From an uncultured Alphaproteobacteria bacterium (GTDB lineage: Bacteria; Pseudomonadota; Alphaproteobacteria; CAAHEQ01; UBA3637), in contig CAKQGY010000001.1 of the NCBI GenBank assembly GCA_934234055.1, positions 88,166 through 152,165 on the forward strand: 64,000 nucleotides of DNA, in the 5' to 3' direction. Shown in pieces: positions 8,325-16,125 of the stretch. The position numbers and the translations under genes are program-made. Every line of letters starts with the position of its first letter. Positions within the stretch are counted from its first letter, which is position 1. The notes beneath the pieces were generated by a model, which saw only the letters and a list, made by a program, of their open reading frames with translations, was not told the DNA's origin and searched no databases.

Positions 8325-8353
8325 AGCCTAGCACAGTGCGGGACAAAACGCAA
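8325..8353 (-). promoter_or_regulatory. hydE promoter
   Basis: Minus strand TTGCGT (8353-8348), 17 nt, TAGGCT (8330-8325), 7 nt before the hydE ATG, so the mRNA leader would be extremely short. It is back to back with the thioesterase promoter 21 nt away. Confidence 0.7.
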
Positions 8354-8373
8354 TCTTTTTTGTAAAAAAATAG

Positions 8374-8402
8374 TTGACAAAATAATTTGAAATTGCTATA
8401 AT
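8374..8402 (+). promoter_or_regulatory. Promoter of the acyl-ACP thioesterase gene
   Basis: TTGACA (8374-8379), 17 nt, TATAAT (8397-8402): perfect consensus, divergent from the hydE promoter. Confidence 0.9.
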
Positions 8403-8423
8403 TGATGATGTAAAAGGTATGAT

Positions 8424-9164
8424 ATGTTGGAATTTATCAAAGAACATCAAATAGCAAATTATGAATGTGATCGGAACTCAAAATTAAGAATAAAATCTAT
8501 TTTTAATTTGTTGCAGGATTCCTTGGATCAGTTTAGCACCGCACGGGGAATCGGACATGATTTTTGTCGGGAGAATAACCTGACTTATGTGATACGGAAC
8601 TATGATGTGCAGGTATATGCTTTGCCGGGAATGTCGGAAAATATCACGATCCATTCGTTTTTAAGTGCTGCCAAAAATTCCAGTATGTATTTTCGTCAGG
8701 AATTAAAAAACGCGGTCAGTCGACAGACCTTGATCATGGCGGCGACCCAGACGGTTTTGCTGGATTTGCGTCATATGCGGCCGGTGCGATTGAATGATCG
8801 TTTACCGGCAGGATCGTTGCGCGATCAGCTAAATCAGCCGATCGTGTTTGAGCACCTGGGAACATTGGAGCGGATTCATCATACCAAAATGCAAGATGTA
8901 TTGTGGGATCATATTGACTTTAACCAGCATATCAATAACGCAAATTATATCGCCTTTGCGCAAAGTGCGTTATCACCGGCCTTTTTGGATTGTGCACTGC
9001 CGAGGCGAATCCAGGTCTCGTATTTACAGCCGACAACTTTGGGAGATACGGTGCGGATTGACACAGATCTGAAAAATACCGGCGCGACAGATCACCAAAT
9101 CCTGTCCACACAAAAAGGTAAATTGCTGGCGCGAGTGCGGATTAATTGGGCACGGAGCCGATAA
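8424..9164 (+). CDS. Acyl-ACP thioesterase (FatA/FatB-type double hotdog)
   Basis: 246 aa, usual length for bacterial members. The family hydrolyses acyl-ACP to release free fatty acids and so ends or diverts fatty-acid synthesis. Two hotdog halves are visible: an N-terminal half with LLQDSLDQFSTARGIG and RNYDVQVYALPG, and a C-terminal half with DHIDFNQHINNANYIAFA, the family's conserved DxNxHxNN-like signature carrying the catalytic Asn/His. AAAAGG precedes ATG 8424. The next small gene begins directly at its stop codon. Confidence 0.85.
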   Translation: MLEFIKEHQIANYECDRNSKLRIKSIFNLLQDSLDQFSTARGIGHDFCRENNLTYVIRNYDVQVYALPGMSENITIHSFLSAAKNSSMYFRQELKNAVSRQTLIMAATQTVLLDLRHMRPVRLNDRLPAGSLRDQLNQPIVFEHLGTLERIHHTKMQDVLWDHIDFNQHINNANYIAFAQSALSPAFLDCALPRRIQVSYLQPTTLGDTVRIDTDLKNTGATDHQILSTQKGKLLARVRINWARSR

Positions 9165-9443
9165 ATGACCCCTGAACAGAAGACGAAATATCGACAATTG
9201 GCTTTTTACCGCCACGAGGCGCGTCTCCATCAGCGTGCTACGAATGGGAATGTGGGGTTATCGCTGATATCGGGCGGATTGTTTTTGACGGCGGTGAACT
9301 ATCGGCAAACATGGCTGAGCCTGCTGATGTTGTCGGGGGTGGCGTTGTATGGCGGACGTACGTTTCGATCCTATCGCCTGATGAAACGGGCACAATATCG
9401 GGCAAATCGTTTAAGCGATCAATTAAAAACTTGGACCAGATAA
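9165..9443 (+). CDS. Small membrane protein, 92 aa
   Basis: Not recognised. A basic N-terminus (TPEQKTKYRQLAFYRHEARLHQR) is followed by two short hydrophobic stretches (VGLSLISGGLFLTAVNY and WLSLLMLSGVALYGG) and a basic tail. This looks like a small hairpin membrane protein with both ends cytoplasmic. The ATG directly follows the thioesterase TAA, so translation is probably coupled. Confidence 0.65.
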   Translation: MTPEQKTKYRQLAFYRHEARLHQRATNGNVGLSLISGGLFLTAVNYRQTWLSLLMLSGVALYGGRTFRSYRLMKRAQYRANRLSDQLKTWTR

Positions 9444-9448
9444 TGCAA

Positions 9449-9510
9449 TTCTTTCTTGATTTTTAATTCGTGATGTTGTATAACGAAATCAGAATTGATT
9501 CAAGAAAGGA
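9449..9510 (+). promoter_or_regulatory. Hairpin sequestering the ribosome site of the RNase D-like gene
   Basis: TTCTTTCTTGA (9449-9459) pairs with TCAAGAAAGGA (9500-9510) over 11 bp with one G-U, with an inner TTCGT/ACGAA pairing (9467-9471 with 9483-9487). The 3' arm is the AAAGGA ribosome site, 6 nt before ATG 9517, so the site is fully paired in this fold. It may act as a translational switch or thermometer; that role is inference. Confidence 0.55.
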
Positions 9511-9516
9511 TATAAA

Positions 9517-10128
9517 ATGGCAGAAATACAGGTGTGTGTGGGTGATTTGCCGGCCGGTGTTCGGTTCGGAAAATCGGTGGCCGTGGATACGGAGACAATG
9601 GGGCTGAATCTGCATCGGGATCGGTTGTGCCTGGTCCAGATCGGGGACGGCAACGGGCGTGTCTATTTGGTGCAAATTAAGCGGGGGATACCCTGTCCGC
9701 GGTTGATAAAATTGCTGACGAACCCGAAGATTCTGAAAATCTTTCATTTTGCACGCTTTGATGTGGCCAAGATTAAAAATGACTTGGGCATCGTGGTAAA
9801 TCCGGTATATTGCACAAAAATCGCATCTAAATTGTGCCGAACTTCGTCGCCGTCGCACAGCCTGAAATCGCTGTGTCATGATTTGTTGGGGGTGGAGTTG
9901 TGTAAAGAGCAGCAAACTTCGGATTGGGGTGCGGAGACATTAAATGCCGAACAGCAAAAATATGCGGCCAATGATGTGCTGTATCTGCATCAGTTAAAGG
10001 AAAAATTGGACGCTTTGTTAAAGCGGGAAGGGCGGGCCGAGTTGGCACAGGCTTGCTTTGACTTTTTGCCGACGCGGGCAGAATTGGATTTATCGGATTT
10101 TGTAGAACCGGATATTTTTAATCATTAA
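9517..10128 (+). CDS. rnd: RNase D-like 3'-5' exonuclease (DEDDy)
   Basis: 203 aa: only the exonuclease domain, without the HRDC domain of E. coli RNase D, as in many Alphaproteobacteria. Catalytic residues are readable: D24 and E26 in VAVDTETMGL, D82 in FHFARFDVAKI, and Y149/D153 in KYAANDVLYL (DEDDy class). It trims 3' ends of structured RNAs such as tRNA precursors. Its ribosome site is sequestered in a hairpin. kdsD follows after 10 nt, the usual alphaproteobacterial order before the lpt genes. Confidence 0.88.
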   Translation: MAEIQVCVGDLPAGVRFGKSVAVDTETMGLNLHRDRLCLVQIGDGNGRVYLVQIKRGIPCPRLIKLLTNPKILKIFHFARFDVAKIKNDLGIVVNPVYCTKIASKLCRTSSPSHSLKSLCHDLLGVELCKEQQTSDWGAETLNAEQQKYAANDVLYLHQLKEKLDALLKREGRAELAQACFDFLPTRAELDLSDFVEPDIFNH

Positions 10129-10138
10129 GGAGGCTATT

Positions 10139-11110
10139 ATGACATCACAAGAAATTATTAATGCGGCCAGACAGGTTTTAGATACTGAAATGCACGGATT
10201 GAGTTTGCTGAAAGACAGTATCTCGGATGCCTTTGTGCAGGCGGCGAACCTGATGTTTAACACCAAAGGACGCGTGATTATCTCGGGCATGGGAAAAAGC
10301 GGTCATGTGGGACAGAAAATAGCGGCGACATTGGCCTCTACGGGAACGCCGTCGTTCTTTGTTCATCCAAGTGAAGCCAGTCATGGTGATTTGGGGATGC
10401 TGACGAAAAATGATACACTGATTACAATTTCAAACTCGGGCGAAAGTCGCGAAATGGGTGATATTATCTCGTTCTCGCGTCGATTCGGTATCCCGATGAT
10501 TGCGATCACCAGCAACCCGCAAAGCACAATGGCGCAGGCTGCGGATATTGTCCTGTTGATTCCGAATAAAAAAGAGGCGCCCGAGGCTTGTCCGCTGGGT
10601 ATGGCGCCGACAACCTCTACGACAACCACTTTGGCAATGGGGGACGCGTTGGCGGTGGCTCTTTTGGAAATGCGGGGCTTTACCAAAGAACAATTCCATG
10701 ATCGTCATCCGGGTGGTAAGTTGGGAAATGTCTTGCTGAAAGTGTCTGATGTGATGGCCAAAGGGGACGCGATGCCTTTGGTTGCGCCGGATATGATGAT
10801 GGCTGATGCTTTGGTGATTATGACGGAAAAAAGTCTGGGATGTTTGGGCGTTGTGGACAGCGACGGACGCTTGATCGGAGTGATTACCGATGGCGACTTG
10901 CGTCGGCATATGACAGCTGATATTATCGTGCGTCAGGCCGGTGATATTATGACGAAAAACCCGAAAACCATTCCGCCGAATATGCTGGGCAGTGAGGCTG
11001 TGGGCCTGATGAATACGGCCAAAATTACAAATATCTTTGTGGTTGATGCAGACAATAAACCGGTGGGGTTGCTGCACCTGCATCACTTGTTGCAAGCGGG
11101 AGTGGTCTAG
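10139..11110 (+). CDS. kdsD: Arabinose-5-phosphate isomerase KdsD
   Basis: 323 aa. It converts D-ribulose 5-phosphate to D-arabinose 5-phosphate, the precursor of Kdo in lipopolysaccharide. An N-terminal SIS domain (ISGMGKSGHVGQKIAATLAST, then SNSGES) is followed by the conserved EQFHDRHPGGKLG linker and two CBS domains (about 205-260 and 270-322). Neighbours are the LPS transport genes; together they make a cell-envelope operon. The fused lptC/A gene starts 3 nt after its stop. Confidence 0.95.
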   Translation: MTSQEIINAARQVLDTEMHGLSLLKDSISDAFVQAANLMFNTKGRVIISGMGKSGHVGQKIAATLASTGTPSFFVHPSEASHGDLGMLTKNDTLITISNSGESREMGDIISFSRRFGIPMIAITSNPQSTMAQAADIVLLIPNKKEAPEACPLGMAPTTSTTTTLAMGDALAVALLEMRGFTKEQFHDRHPGGKLGNVLLKVSDVMAKGDAMPLVAPDMMMADALVIMTEKSLGCLGVVDSDGRLIGVITDGDLRRHMTADIIVRQAGDIMTKNPKTIPPNMLGSEAVGLMNTAKITNIFVVDADNKPVGLLHLHHLLQAGVV

Positions 11111-11113
11111 TCG

Positions 11114-12157
11114 ATGTTTACACCGCGCCTGTTCAAGATTCGCCTGCATACCCGACGCGTTTTAATGCTGAAACGCCTGCTGCCGATATTTGCTTTTTTG
11201 CTGGCCAGTCTGATGTTGGCGTGGCCGTCGTTGATTGCTCCCCCAAAAGAACAATTCTCGGTTGCAGTGGCGTCGGATAAAAAATCAATGGCTGCGAATG
11301 TGGATATGGAACGCGTGCGGTTTTACTCGCTGGACGATAAGGCTCAACCCTTGACGGTGTCGGCGCCGAAGGTTTTGGAAACAGATCTGAAACGGCAGAT
11401 AATAACACTGTATAAACCCGAGGCCTCTTATCAAATGCAAAACGGGGTGAAACTGACGGCCAAAACACCGTATGGATTATACTATCAGGAAGAAAATAAA
11501 CTGCTGTTTGAGGATAAGGTCAATATCACAACGAATAACGGTTATCGTGCCGTGGCGACCGATGTCATATGCGATAACAAAAGCGAAGATGTCCGCAGCG
11601 ATTCGCCGGTTAAAATTACGGGGCCGGCCGGGCAGCTGAAAGCACGGGGGTTTCGAATCTATAACAAAGGAGATAACTTGGATTTCAGCGGAAAAACAGA
11701 TACGACTTTGAACAACGAATCAGGAACGATTCGGGTGCAGTCCGAAAAAGAATTACGCATTGATCAGGTGGCTCAAACAATTACCGCCTTTCAAAATGTG
11801 ATGGTCACGCAACAAGATCGCACAATTACGGCAGACAAAATGACTTTGACCTATAACACACGGGCTCAGGATTCTAAAAACACGATTCGAACGATTACGG
11901 CCGTGGGGCATGTTGTGGCTTGGTCAGGGACGCATAAAATCACGGGGAACCGGGGGATTTATAACCCGAAAACGGGAATCGTGGAAATGACCGGAAATGT
12001 TGTCTTGTATCAGGGTAGCAGCCACATTGACGGCGATAAGGCAACATTAAACCTGATAACAGGAGAAAGCAATCTGACGCCGAAAACAACCCCGGAACAA
12101 AGCGGGCGTATTAAGGGAACTTTGGTGCCAAAAGAATTAAAGGAAACAGCAAAATGA
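11114..12157 (+). CDS. lptC/lptA: LptC-LptA fusion, LPS transport bridge
   Basis: 347 aa, one uninterrupted frame where lptC and lptA are normally two genes. A basic N-terminus and one membrane helix (LLPIFAFLLASLMLAWPSL) are followed by an LptC-type region (VRFYSLDDKAQPLTVSAPKV ... DVRSDSPVKITGPAGQLKARGFRI, to about 190). After TTLNNESGTIRVQSEKELRID comes an LptA/OstA region (AFQNVMVTQQDRTITADKMTLTY ... ITGNRGIYNPKTGIVEMTGNVVLYQG, about 205-325). In standard systems LptC anchors in the inner membrane and soluble LptA polymerises to cross the periplasm. Here LptA would be tethered. An internal ATG at 11165 is an alternative start. The 3' end overlaps lptB by ATGA. Confidence 0.85.
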   Translation: MFTPRLFKIRLHTRRVLMLKRLLPIFAFLLASLMLAWPSLIAPPKEQFSVAVASDKKSMAANVDMERVRFYSLDDKAQPLTVSAPKVLETDLKRQIITLYKPEASYQMQNGVKLTAKTPYGLYYQEENKLLFEDKVNITTNNGYRAVATDVICDNKSEDVRSDSPVKITGPAGQLKARGFRIYNKGDNLDFSGKTDTTLNNESGTIRVQSEKELRIDQVAQTITAFQNVMVTQQDRTITADKMTLTYNTRAQDSKNTIRTITAVGHVVAWSGTHKITGNRGIYNPKTGIVEMTGNVVLYQGSSHIDGDKATLNLITGESNLTPKTTPEQSGRIKGTLVPKELKETAK

Positions 12158-12891
12158 CGATTAAAACACAGCCGGGATTGGTTATCTCACACATCAGTAA
12201 AAGCTATAAAAAACGGGTTGTCTTGCGCGATGTGTCTATGCAGGTACAATTGGGGGAAGCCGTTGGGTTATTGGGGCCGAACGGTGCCGGTAAGACGACC
12301 TCTTTTTATTGCGTGACAGGTCTGATCTCACCGAACAAAGGCAGTATTACCTTGAACGGGATTGATATTACGCGTTATCCCGTGTATCGGCGGGCACGAT
12401 TGGGAATCGGTTATTTGCCGCAGGAGGCTTCTATTTTCCGGGGCTTGAATGTGGAGGATAATATCCGTGCCGTGTTGCAGTTGGTGGAAAGCGATCCCGA
12501 AAAAGTGGAACAGGATCTGGACGCGTTGCTGAAAGAGTTTTCTATTGAGCATTTACGCTTTTCGCCGTCGCGAGCCTTGTCGGGCGGTGAACGGCGGCGG
12601 TTGGAAATTGCACGGGCGCTGGCGTCGCGGCCGTCGTATATATTACTGGACGAACCTTTGGCCGGTATTGACCCGATCGCTGTGGGGGAAATTAAAGACC
12701 TGGTGGCACAATTGAAACATCGCGGATTGGGCGTCCTTATCACGGATCACAATGTGCGGGAAACCTTGTCCATCATTGATCGGGCCTATATTTTACACGA
12801 TGGTATGGTTCTGAAACAAGGAACGCCCGAAGAAATTATCGCCGATGAACAAGTGCGAAAAACTTATTTGGGCAAAAATTTTACGCTTTAA
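12154..12891 (+). CDS. lptB: LPS export ABC transporter ATP-binding protein LptB
   Basis: 245 aa. It powers extraction of LPS from the inner membrane with LptF/G, which are not in this window. Walker A GPNGAGKTT, the LptB-type LPQEASIFRGLNVEDN, signature LSGGERRRLEIARALA, Walker B YILLDEPLAGIDP and switch His in ITDHNVRE are all present. The start codon overlaps the stop of the lptC/A fusion (ATGA), implying coupled translation. Confidence 0.96.
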   Translation: MTIKTQPGLVISHISKSYKKRVVLRDVSMQVQLGEAVGLLGPNGAGKTTSFYCVTGLISPNKGSITLNGIDITRYPVYRRARLGIGYLPQEASIFRGLNVEDNIRAVLQLVESDPEKVEQDLDALLKEFSIEHLRFSPSRALSGGERRRLEIARALASRPSYILLDEPLAGIDPIAVGEIKDLVAQLKHRGLGVLITDHNVRETLSIIDRAYILHDGMVLKQGTPEEIIADEQVRKTYLGKNFTL

Positions 12892-12964
12892 GTCATTTTT
12901 TTGTAGCAAAAAAAATAAAACAAGGCTATAATGGCGCCACTTGAATTTTAAGAAAGGATATTTT

Positions 12965-14059
12965 ATGACGCAAGAAGTAAAAAGAATTGGCGTTTTGACA
13001 AGCGGCGGTGATTGCTCGGGGTTGAATACCGCAATCCGTGCCGTGACATTCAGCGCAATTACGCGGGGCTGGGAAGTCTATGGGATTCATAATGCGACGG
13101 ACGGCCTGTTCGTGCGGCCGATGTGGTATCAAAAACTGACAATGGCGGACTTTGAATTCCCGTTTGCAACGCTGGGCGGGACGATGCTGGGGACGAATAA
13201 CTCGGGCAATCCGCACCGCGTGACACGTGAAGACGGAACCGTGGAAGAATTGGACGATGATCAACTGATCGCGCGTTTTAAGGCAGGAATTGAGGAATTA
13301 AAATTGTCGGCTTTGGTGGTGATCGGGGGCGACGGGTCTATGGCGATTGTCAGCCGCTATTGCAAAGCCGCGGGAATCTCTATGATCGGTATTCCCAAGA
13401 CAATTGATAACGATGCGCCCGGGACAGATTTGGCAATCGGATTCTCAACGGCGCGATCGGTGGTGATGGACGCGCTGGACAAGCTGGATACAACGGCGGC
13501 CAGTCATCATCGCGTGATGATCGCCGAAGTCATGGGGCGCGGGGCAGGGCATTTGGCTTTGGAGTCTGCTATTGCCGGATTCGCCGATGTGGCTTTGATC
13601 CCCGAAATACCCTATACATACGAGGGGGTTGTCAATCGCTTAAAACAATCGTTTGCCGCGGGGCGCAAGCATGCGTTGGTCGTGATTGCCGAGGGTATTA
13701 AAAATCCCGAAGGACATCAGTCTTTTGCGACGAACGGACGGACTTTCGGGGGCGTTTCAGCTTACTTTGCGGATCGTTTGTCCAAAGACGGCTTTAATGT
13801 GCGGGCGAATGTGCTGGGGCATATTCAACGCGCGGGATCGCCGATTGCGGAAGACCGGATTTTGGCGTCGGCTTTTGCCGTGCGGGCTATTGAATTGCTG
13901 GCTGCGGGGCAGAGCAATCGAGTGGTGATTCATCGCAACGGTCGAATTCAAGATGAAGATTTGGATACAATCTTGCGTTTGGCAAACTCGCCGGTTGATG
14001 TGAACGGGCAAATGGTGGATACGGCCAGAAGCCTGGGGATCTATGTCGGTGAAAAATAA
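12965..14059 (+). CDS. 6-phosphofructokinase, mixed-substrate type
   Basis: 364 aa. It phosphorylates fructose 6-phosphate at C1 in glycolysis. GVLTSGGDCSGLN opens the fold; GGDGSMAI (about 121-128) and IPKTIDNDAPGTD (about 143-155) mark the phosphoryl-donor site. The first motif has the Gly typical of ATP enzymes, the second the Lys typical of pyrophosphate enzymes, so ATP or PPi use cannot be decided. MGRGAGHLAL and GHIQRAGSP are also present. I start at ATG 12965 with AAAGGA 7 nt upstream, not at the in-frame TTG 12941. A TATAAT (12927-12932) lies upstream without a clear -35. Confidence 0.88.
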   Translation: MTQEVKRIGVLTSGGDCSGLNTAIRAVTFSAITRGWEVYGIHNATDGLFVRPMWYQKLTMADFEFPFATLGGTMLGTNNSGNPHRVTREDGTVEELDDDQLIARFKAGIEELKLSALVVIGGDGSMAIVSRYCKAAGISMIGIPKTIDNDAPGTDLAIGFSTARSVVMDALDKLDTTAASHHRVMIAEVMGRGAGHLALESAIAGFADVALIPEIPYTYEGVVNRLKQSFAAGRKHALVVIAEGIKNPEGHQSFATNGRTFGGVSAYFADRLSKDGFNVRANVLGHIQRAGSPIAEDRILASAFAVRAIELLAAGQSNRVVIHRNGRIQDEDLDTILRLANSPVDVNGQMVDTARSLGIYVGEK

Positions 14060-14062
14060 TAC

Positions 14063-14092
14063 TTGCATTTTGAGGCAAGATGACTATATAAT
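14063..14092 (+). promoter_or_regulatory. Promoter of the YdcH-like gene
   Basis: TTGCAT (14063-14068), 18 nt, TATAAT (14087-14092), just after the phosphofructokinase stop. Confidence 0.65.
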
Positions 14093-14113
14093 AATATGTA
14101 AAAGGAGAAAAAA

Positions 14114-14284
14114 ATGACAGAAAAAACTCAAAAACATTTAGATGCTTTGAAAGCCCGTCATACGGAATTGGATGCAAAAATTGCCGAGGAGTTGGCGCGA
14201 CCGATGCCCGATGATATGAAAATCCAAGAATATAAGCGGCAAAAATTGGCCGTTAAACAAGAAATTGAAGAAATTGAAAAATAA
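14114..14284 (+). CDS. YdcH/DUF465 family small coiled-coil protein
   Basis: 56 aa. The pattern fits the DUF465 family common in Proteobacteria: HLDALKARHTELDAKIAEEL, a DDMKIQEYKRQKLAVKQEIEEIE second helix, no other domain. The function of the family is unsettled. AAAGGAG is 8 nt before ATG 14114. It has its own promoter and is followed by a terminator, so it is a monocistronic unit. Confidence 0.8.
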   Translation: MTEKTQKHLDALKARHTELDAKIAEELARPMPDDMKIQEYKRQKLAVKQEIEEIEK

Positions 14285-14302
14285 TTTCTAAAAAAAGACG
14301 AG

Positions 14303-14328
14303 CTCCGTCATTTTGGCGGAGTTTTTTT
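14303..14328 (+). terminator. Intrinsic terminator after the YdcH-like gene
   Basis: Seven-base stem (14303-14309 with 14315-14321, one G-U) with 5-nt loop and seven T. Confidence 0.85.
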
Positions 14329-14339
14329 CAGAAAGCCTC

Positions 14340-14368
14340 TTGACATTTGTTGCAAAAATTGGTATAAG
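14340..14368 (+). promoter_or_regulatory. tRNA-Gly promoter
   Basis: TTGACA (14340-14345), 17 nt, TATAAG (14363-14368), 10 nt before the tRNA 5' end. Confidence 0.8.
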
Positions 14369-14377
14369 AGGATTATT

Positions 14378-14451
14378 GCGGGTGTAGCTCAATGGTAGAG
14401 CGGAAGCTTCCCAAGCTTAAGACGAGGGTTCGATTCCCTTCACCCGCTCCA
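14378..14451 (+). tRNA. tRNA-Gly (anticodon CCC)
   Basis: Acceptor GCGGGTG pairs with CACCCGC, D arm GCTC/GAGC, anticodon loop TTCCCAA (anticodon CCC, reads GGG), T loop TTCGATT. Discriminator T and CCA are encoded. It has its own promoter upstream and a T-run hairpin downstream (14454-14478). Confidence 0.95.
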
Positions 14452-14453
14452 CG

Positions 14454-14478
14454 AAGACGGCCTGAGGGTCGTTTTTTT
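14454..14478 (+). terminator. Probable terminator after tRNA-Gly
   Basis: Imperfect GAC...GTC hairpin with inner CC/GG pairing, followed by eight T. The stem is weak, so this is a tentative call. Confidence 0.45.
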
Positions 14479-14603
14479 TATGTGAAGGGGGAGAACCCGA
14501 GTAAAAGAAAGGTTGGGTTCGGCGGCCAGGCGCGCGTGGAGCGCCGCAGAATGACCGGATAGGTGCTGGGCGTGCCGCAAGATACCCCCGAAAATAAAAA
14601 AAG

Positions 14604-14632
14604 TTGTGCAAAATGAAAAAAAGTGATATAAT
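14604..14632 (+). promoter_or_regulatory. Promoter of the YwqK-like repeat protein gene
   Basis: TTGTGC (14604-14609), 17 nt, TATAAT (14627-14632); AAAGGAG and ATG 14667 follow. Confidence 0.75.
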
Positions 14633-14666
14633 ATAATTATAATCGCAGGGAAAAGGAGAAGATACC

Positions 14667-15236
14667 ATGCAAACAAAAACCAACTTTTACAAAAACGGCC
14701 AGATTGAAACGACCTATACCGTTGATGAAAATGGGCAGAAAAACGGAGCCTATGAAGAATACTATCAAGACGGACAATTGGCGGTCAAATGCGCTTTAAA
14801 AAATGACAAGCTGGATGGGCCGTATGAATCTTTTTACCCCGATGGACGCCTTGAAAAAAAGTGCGCTTTCAAAAACGGTGAGCTGAATGGGGCGTATGAA
14901 TCTTATAATCCGCTGACAAAACGGTTGCTGGAAAAGGGCACTTATAAGAGCGGCAAAAAAGAGGGTCTGTGGGAGAAATATCGTCTGGACGGATCATTAT
15001 TGACAAAGTGCGTGTATAAGGACGGTAAGTTAAATGGTCTGTATGAAGAATATAATGAAAATGGGGAGTTGATGGAAAAAGGGGCATATATCAATGGGGA
15101 GTTTGTGCCTGAGACCAACAAGAAACAGCAAGGGTTGGCTGCTAAATTAGCGGCTGCACAAACGAAAACGGCGCCGGCGAAGCGGTCTTTGGTGGCCGAA
15201 TATCGCAAGGTGTATCCCAAAAACAGCGGGCGGTAA
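14667..15236 (+). CDS. MORN-type (YwqK-like) repeat protein
   Basis: 189 aa. At least five tandem ~23-residue repeats of the form GxYEEYYxDGQLxxKCxxKNxKLdG (units start near residues 26, 49, 72, 97, 120) match the MORN variant found in YwqK-like proteins, forming an extended beta sheet. No signal peptide. A Lys/Ala-rich C-terminus (AAKLAAAQTKTAPAKR) follows. YwqK itself is described as an antitoxin, but no partner is adjacent here, so a scaffold or effector-like role is equally possible. Confidence 0.75.
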   Translation: MQTKTNFYKNGQIETTYTVDENGQKNGAYEEYYQDGQLAVKCALKNDKLDGPYESFYPDGRLEKKCAFKNGELNGAYESYNPLTKRLLEKGTYKSGKKEGLWEKYRLDGSLLTKCVYKDGKLNGLYEEYNENGELMEKGAYINGEFVPETNKKQQGLAAKLAAAQTKTAPAKRSLVAEYRKVYPKNSGR

Positions 15237-15260
15237 AGCCCGGGAATTTAGGAGGGAGGA

Positions 15261-15291
15261 ACCCCCGGCCGGTTGGTCGGGGGTGCTTTTT
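15261..15291. terminator. Intrinsic terminator between convergent genes
   Basis: ACCCCCG/CGGGGGT stem (15261-15267 with 15278-15284) with a T-run after a short gap. It separates the repeat protein gene from the leftward membrane protein gene. Confidence 0.75.
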
Positions 15292-15296
15292 AGGAA

Positions 15297-15980
15297 TTAT
15301 TTGCGGTTATCATAGGTGTCATCGTCGGATTGCGTGGCCCGGCGGGTCAGCTCTCGGATACCGTAAAAGGGATTAAATACGCACTGCATAAGGTTGGTCA
15401 GGCTGATGAGATAATCTGCGGCTATATCCAGGGCCGAACGGGTCCGTCCTTGGTGAATGGCTCGGATGTCAAAATAGTAAAAGGATGCAAGGCTAAACCA
15501 CCCCATCCCCGAGGCAAACATCAGAATAATTGCTACCGCCAGCAGCGGATCGTCGCTTTCCGTGGAATTACCCGTCATCAGGGCGATCAAAAATTGAATC
15601 AGAGCCAAGAAAAAAATCACTTTGCAAAGCTTGATACACGCGGTGGTAGGTTGAACACGCTCTTGAATGTTTTTGGGCCGATAGGTAAATATGTCATAGA
15701 TTTTGGCGGCTTGTTTGCTCCAAAGCAGGCAAATATACAATAAAAATGCGCCGACCGCATAAACCGCAAGCGGAATAGTAATAATCAATGGCAAAATGTA
15801 GGCATAGGTGTGTTTGACGACGATTTCTTGGCCCAGTCCCCAAATGCCGAGTAAAATCATGCAGGCAAAACCACCCATAAATACAACACTCAGTAAATAT
15901 TGTAAAAAGGACAATACGAGCACTTCACAGGAGAGAAAAAGAGCCACCACTGTTCTGAAAAATGAGATAATTCGTTCCAT
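15297..15980 (-). CDS. Multi-pass membrane protein, 227 aa
   Basis: Not recognised. About four hydrophobic helices: residues 8-30, 32-52, 60-90 and a pair near 115-165. The C-terminus is polar and acidic (RRATQSDDDTYDNRK). AAAAGGAA lies before the ATG. It stands alone between a terminator and a divergent hemolysin III gene. Confidence 0.65.
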   Translation of the reverse strand: MERIISFFRTVVALFLSCEVLVLSFLQYLLSVVFMGGFACMILLGIWGLGQEIVVKHTYAYILPLIITIPLAVYAVGAFLLYICLLWSKQAAKIYDIFTYRPKNIQERVQPTTACIKLCKVIFFLALIQFLIALMTGNSTESDDPLLAVAIILMFASGMGWFSLASFYYFDIRAIHQGRTRSALDIAADYLISLTNLMQCVFNPFYGIRELTRRATQSDDDTYDNRK

Positions 15981-16125
15981 AAAGTTCCTTTTATTTTTTA
16001 TTGATTTTATTCGTTTTTTTACGAAAAAGCAACTTGTTTTTGCAATTTATTTTCGGGGAATGTTATTTTTTGCTTGACTTTATGACACTTTTATGACATT
16101 CTGAAAAAGACAAATAGGAGGATTC

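Noticed and set aside
14417..14683. Leftward open frame of 88 codons over tRNA-Gly
   Set aside because: Its C-terminal residues (VERVKGIEPSS) are just the tRNA antisense translated, a well-known false ORF; it also covers two promoters.
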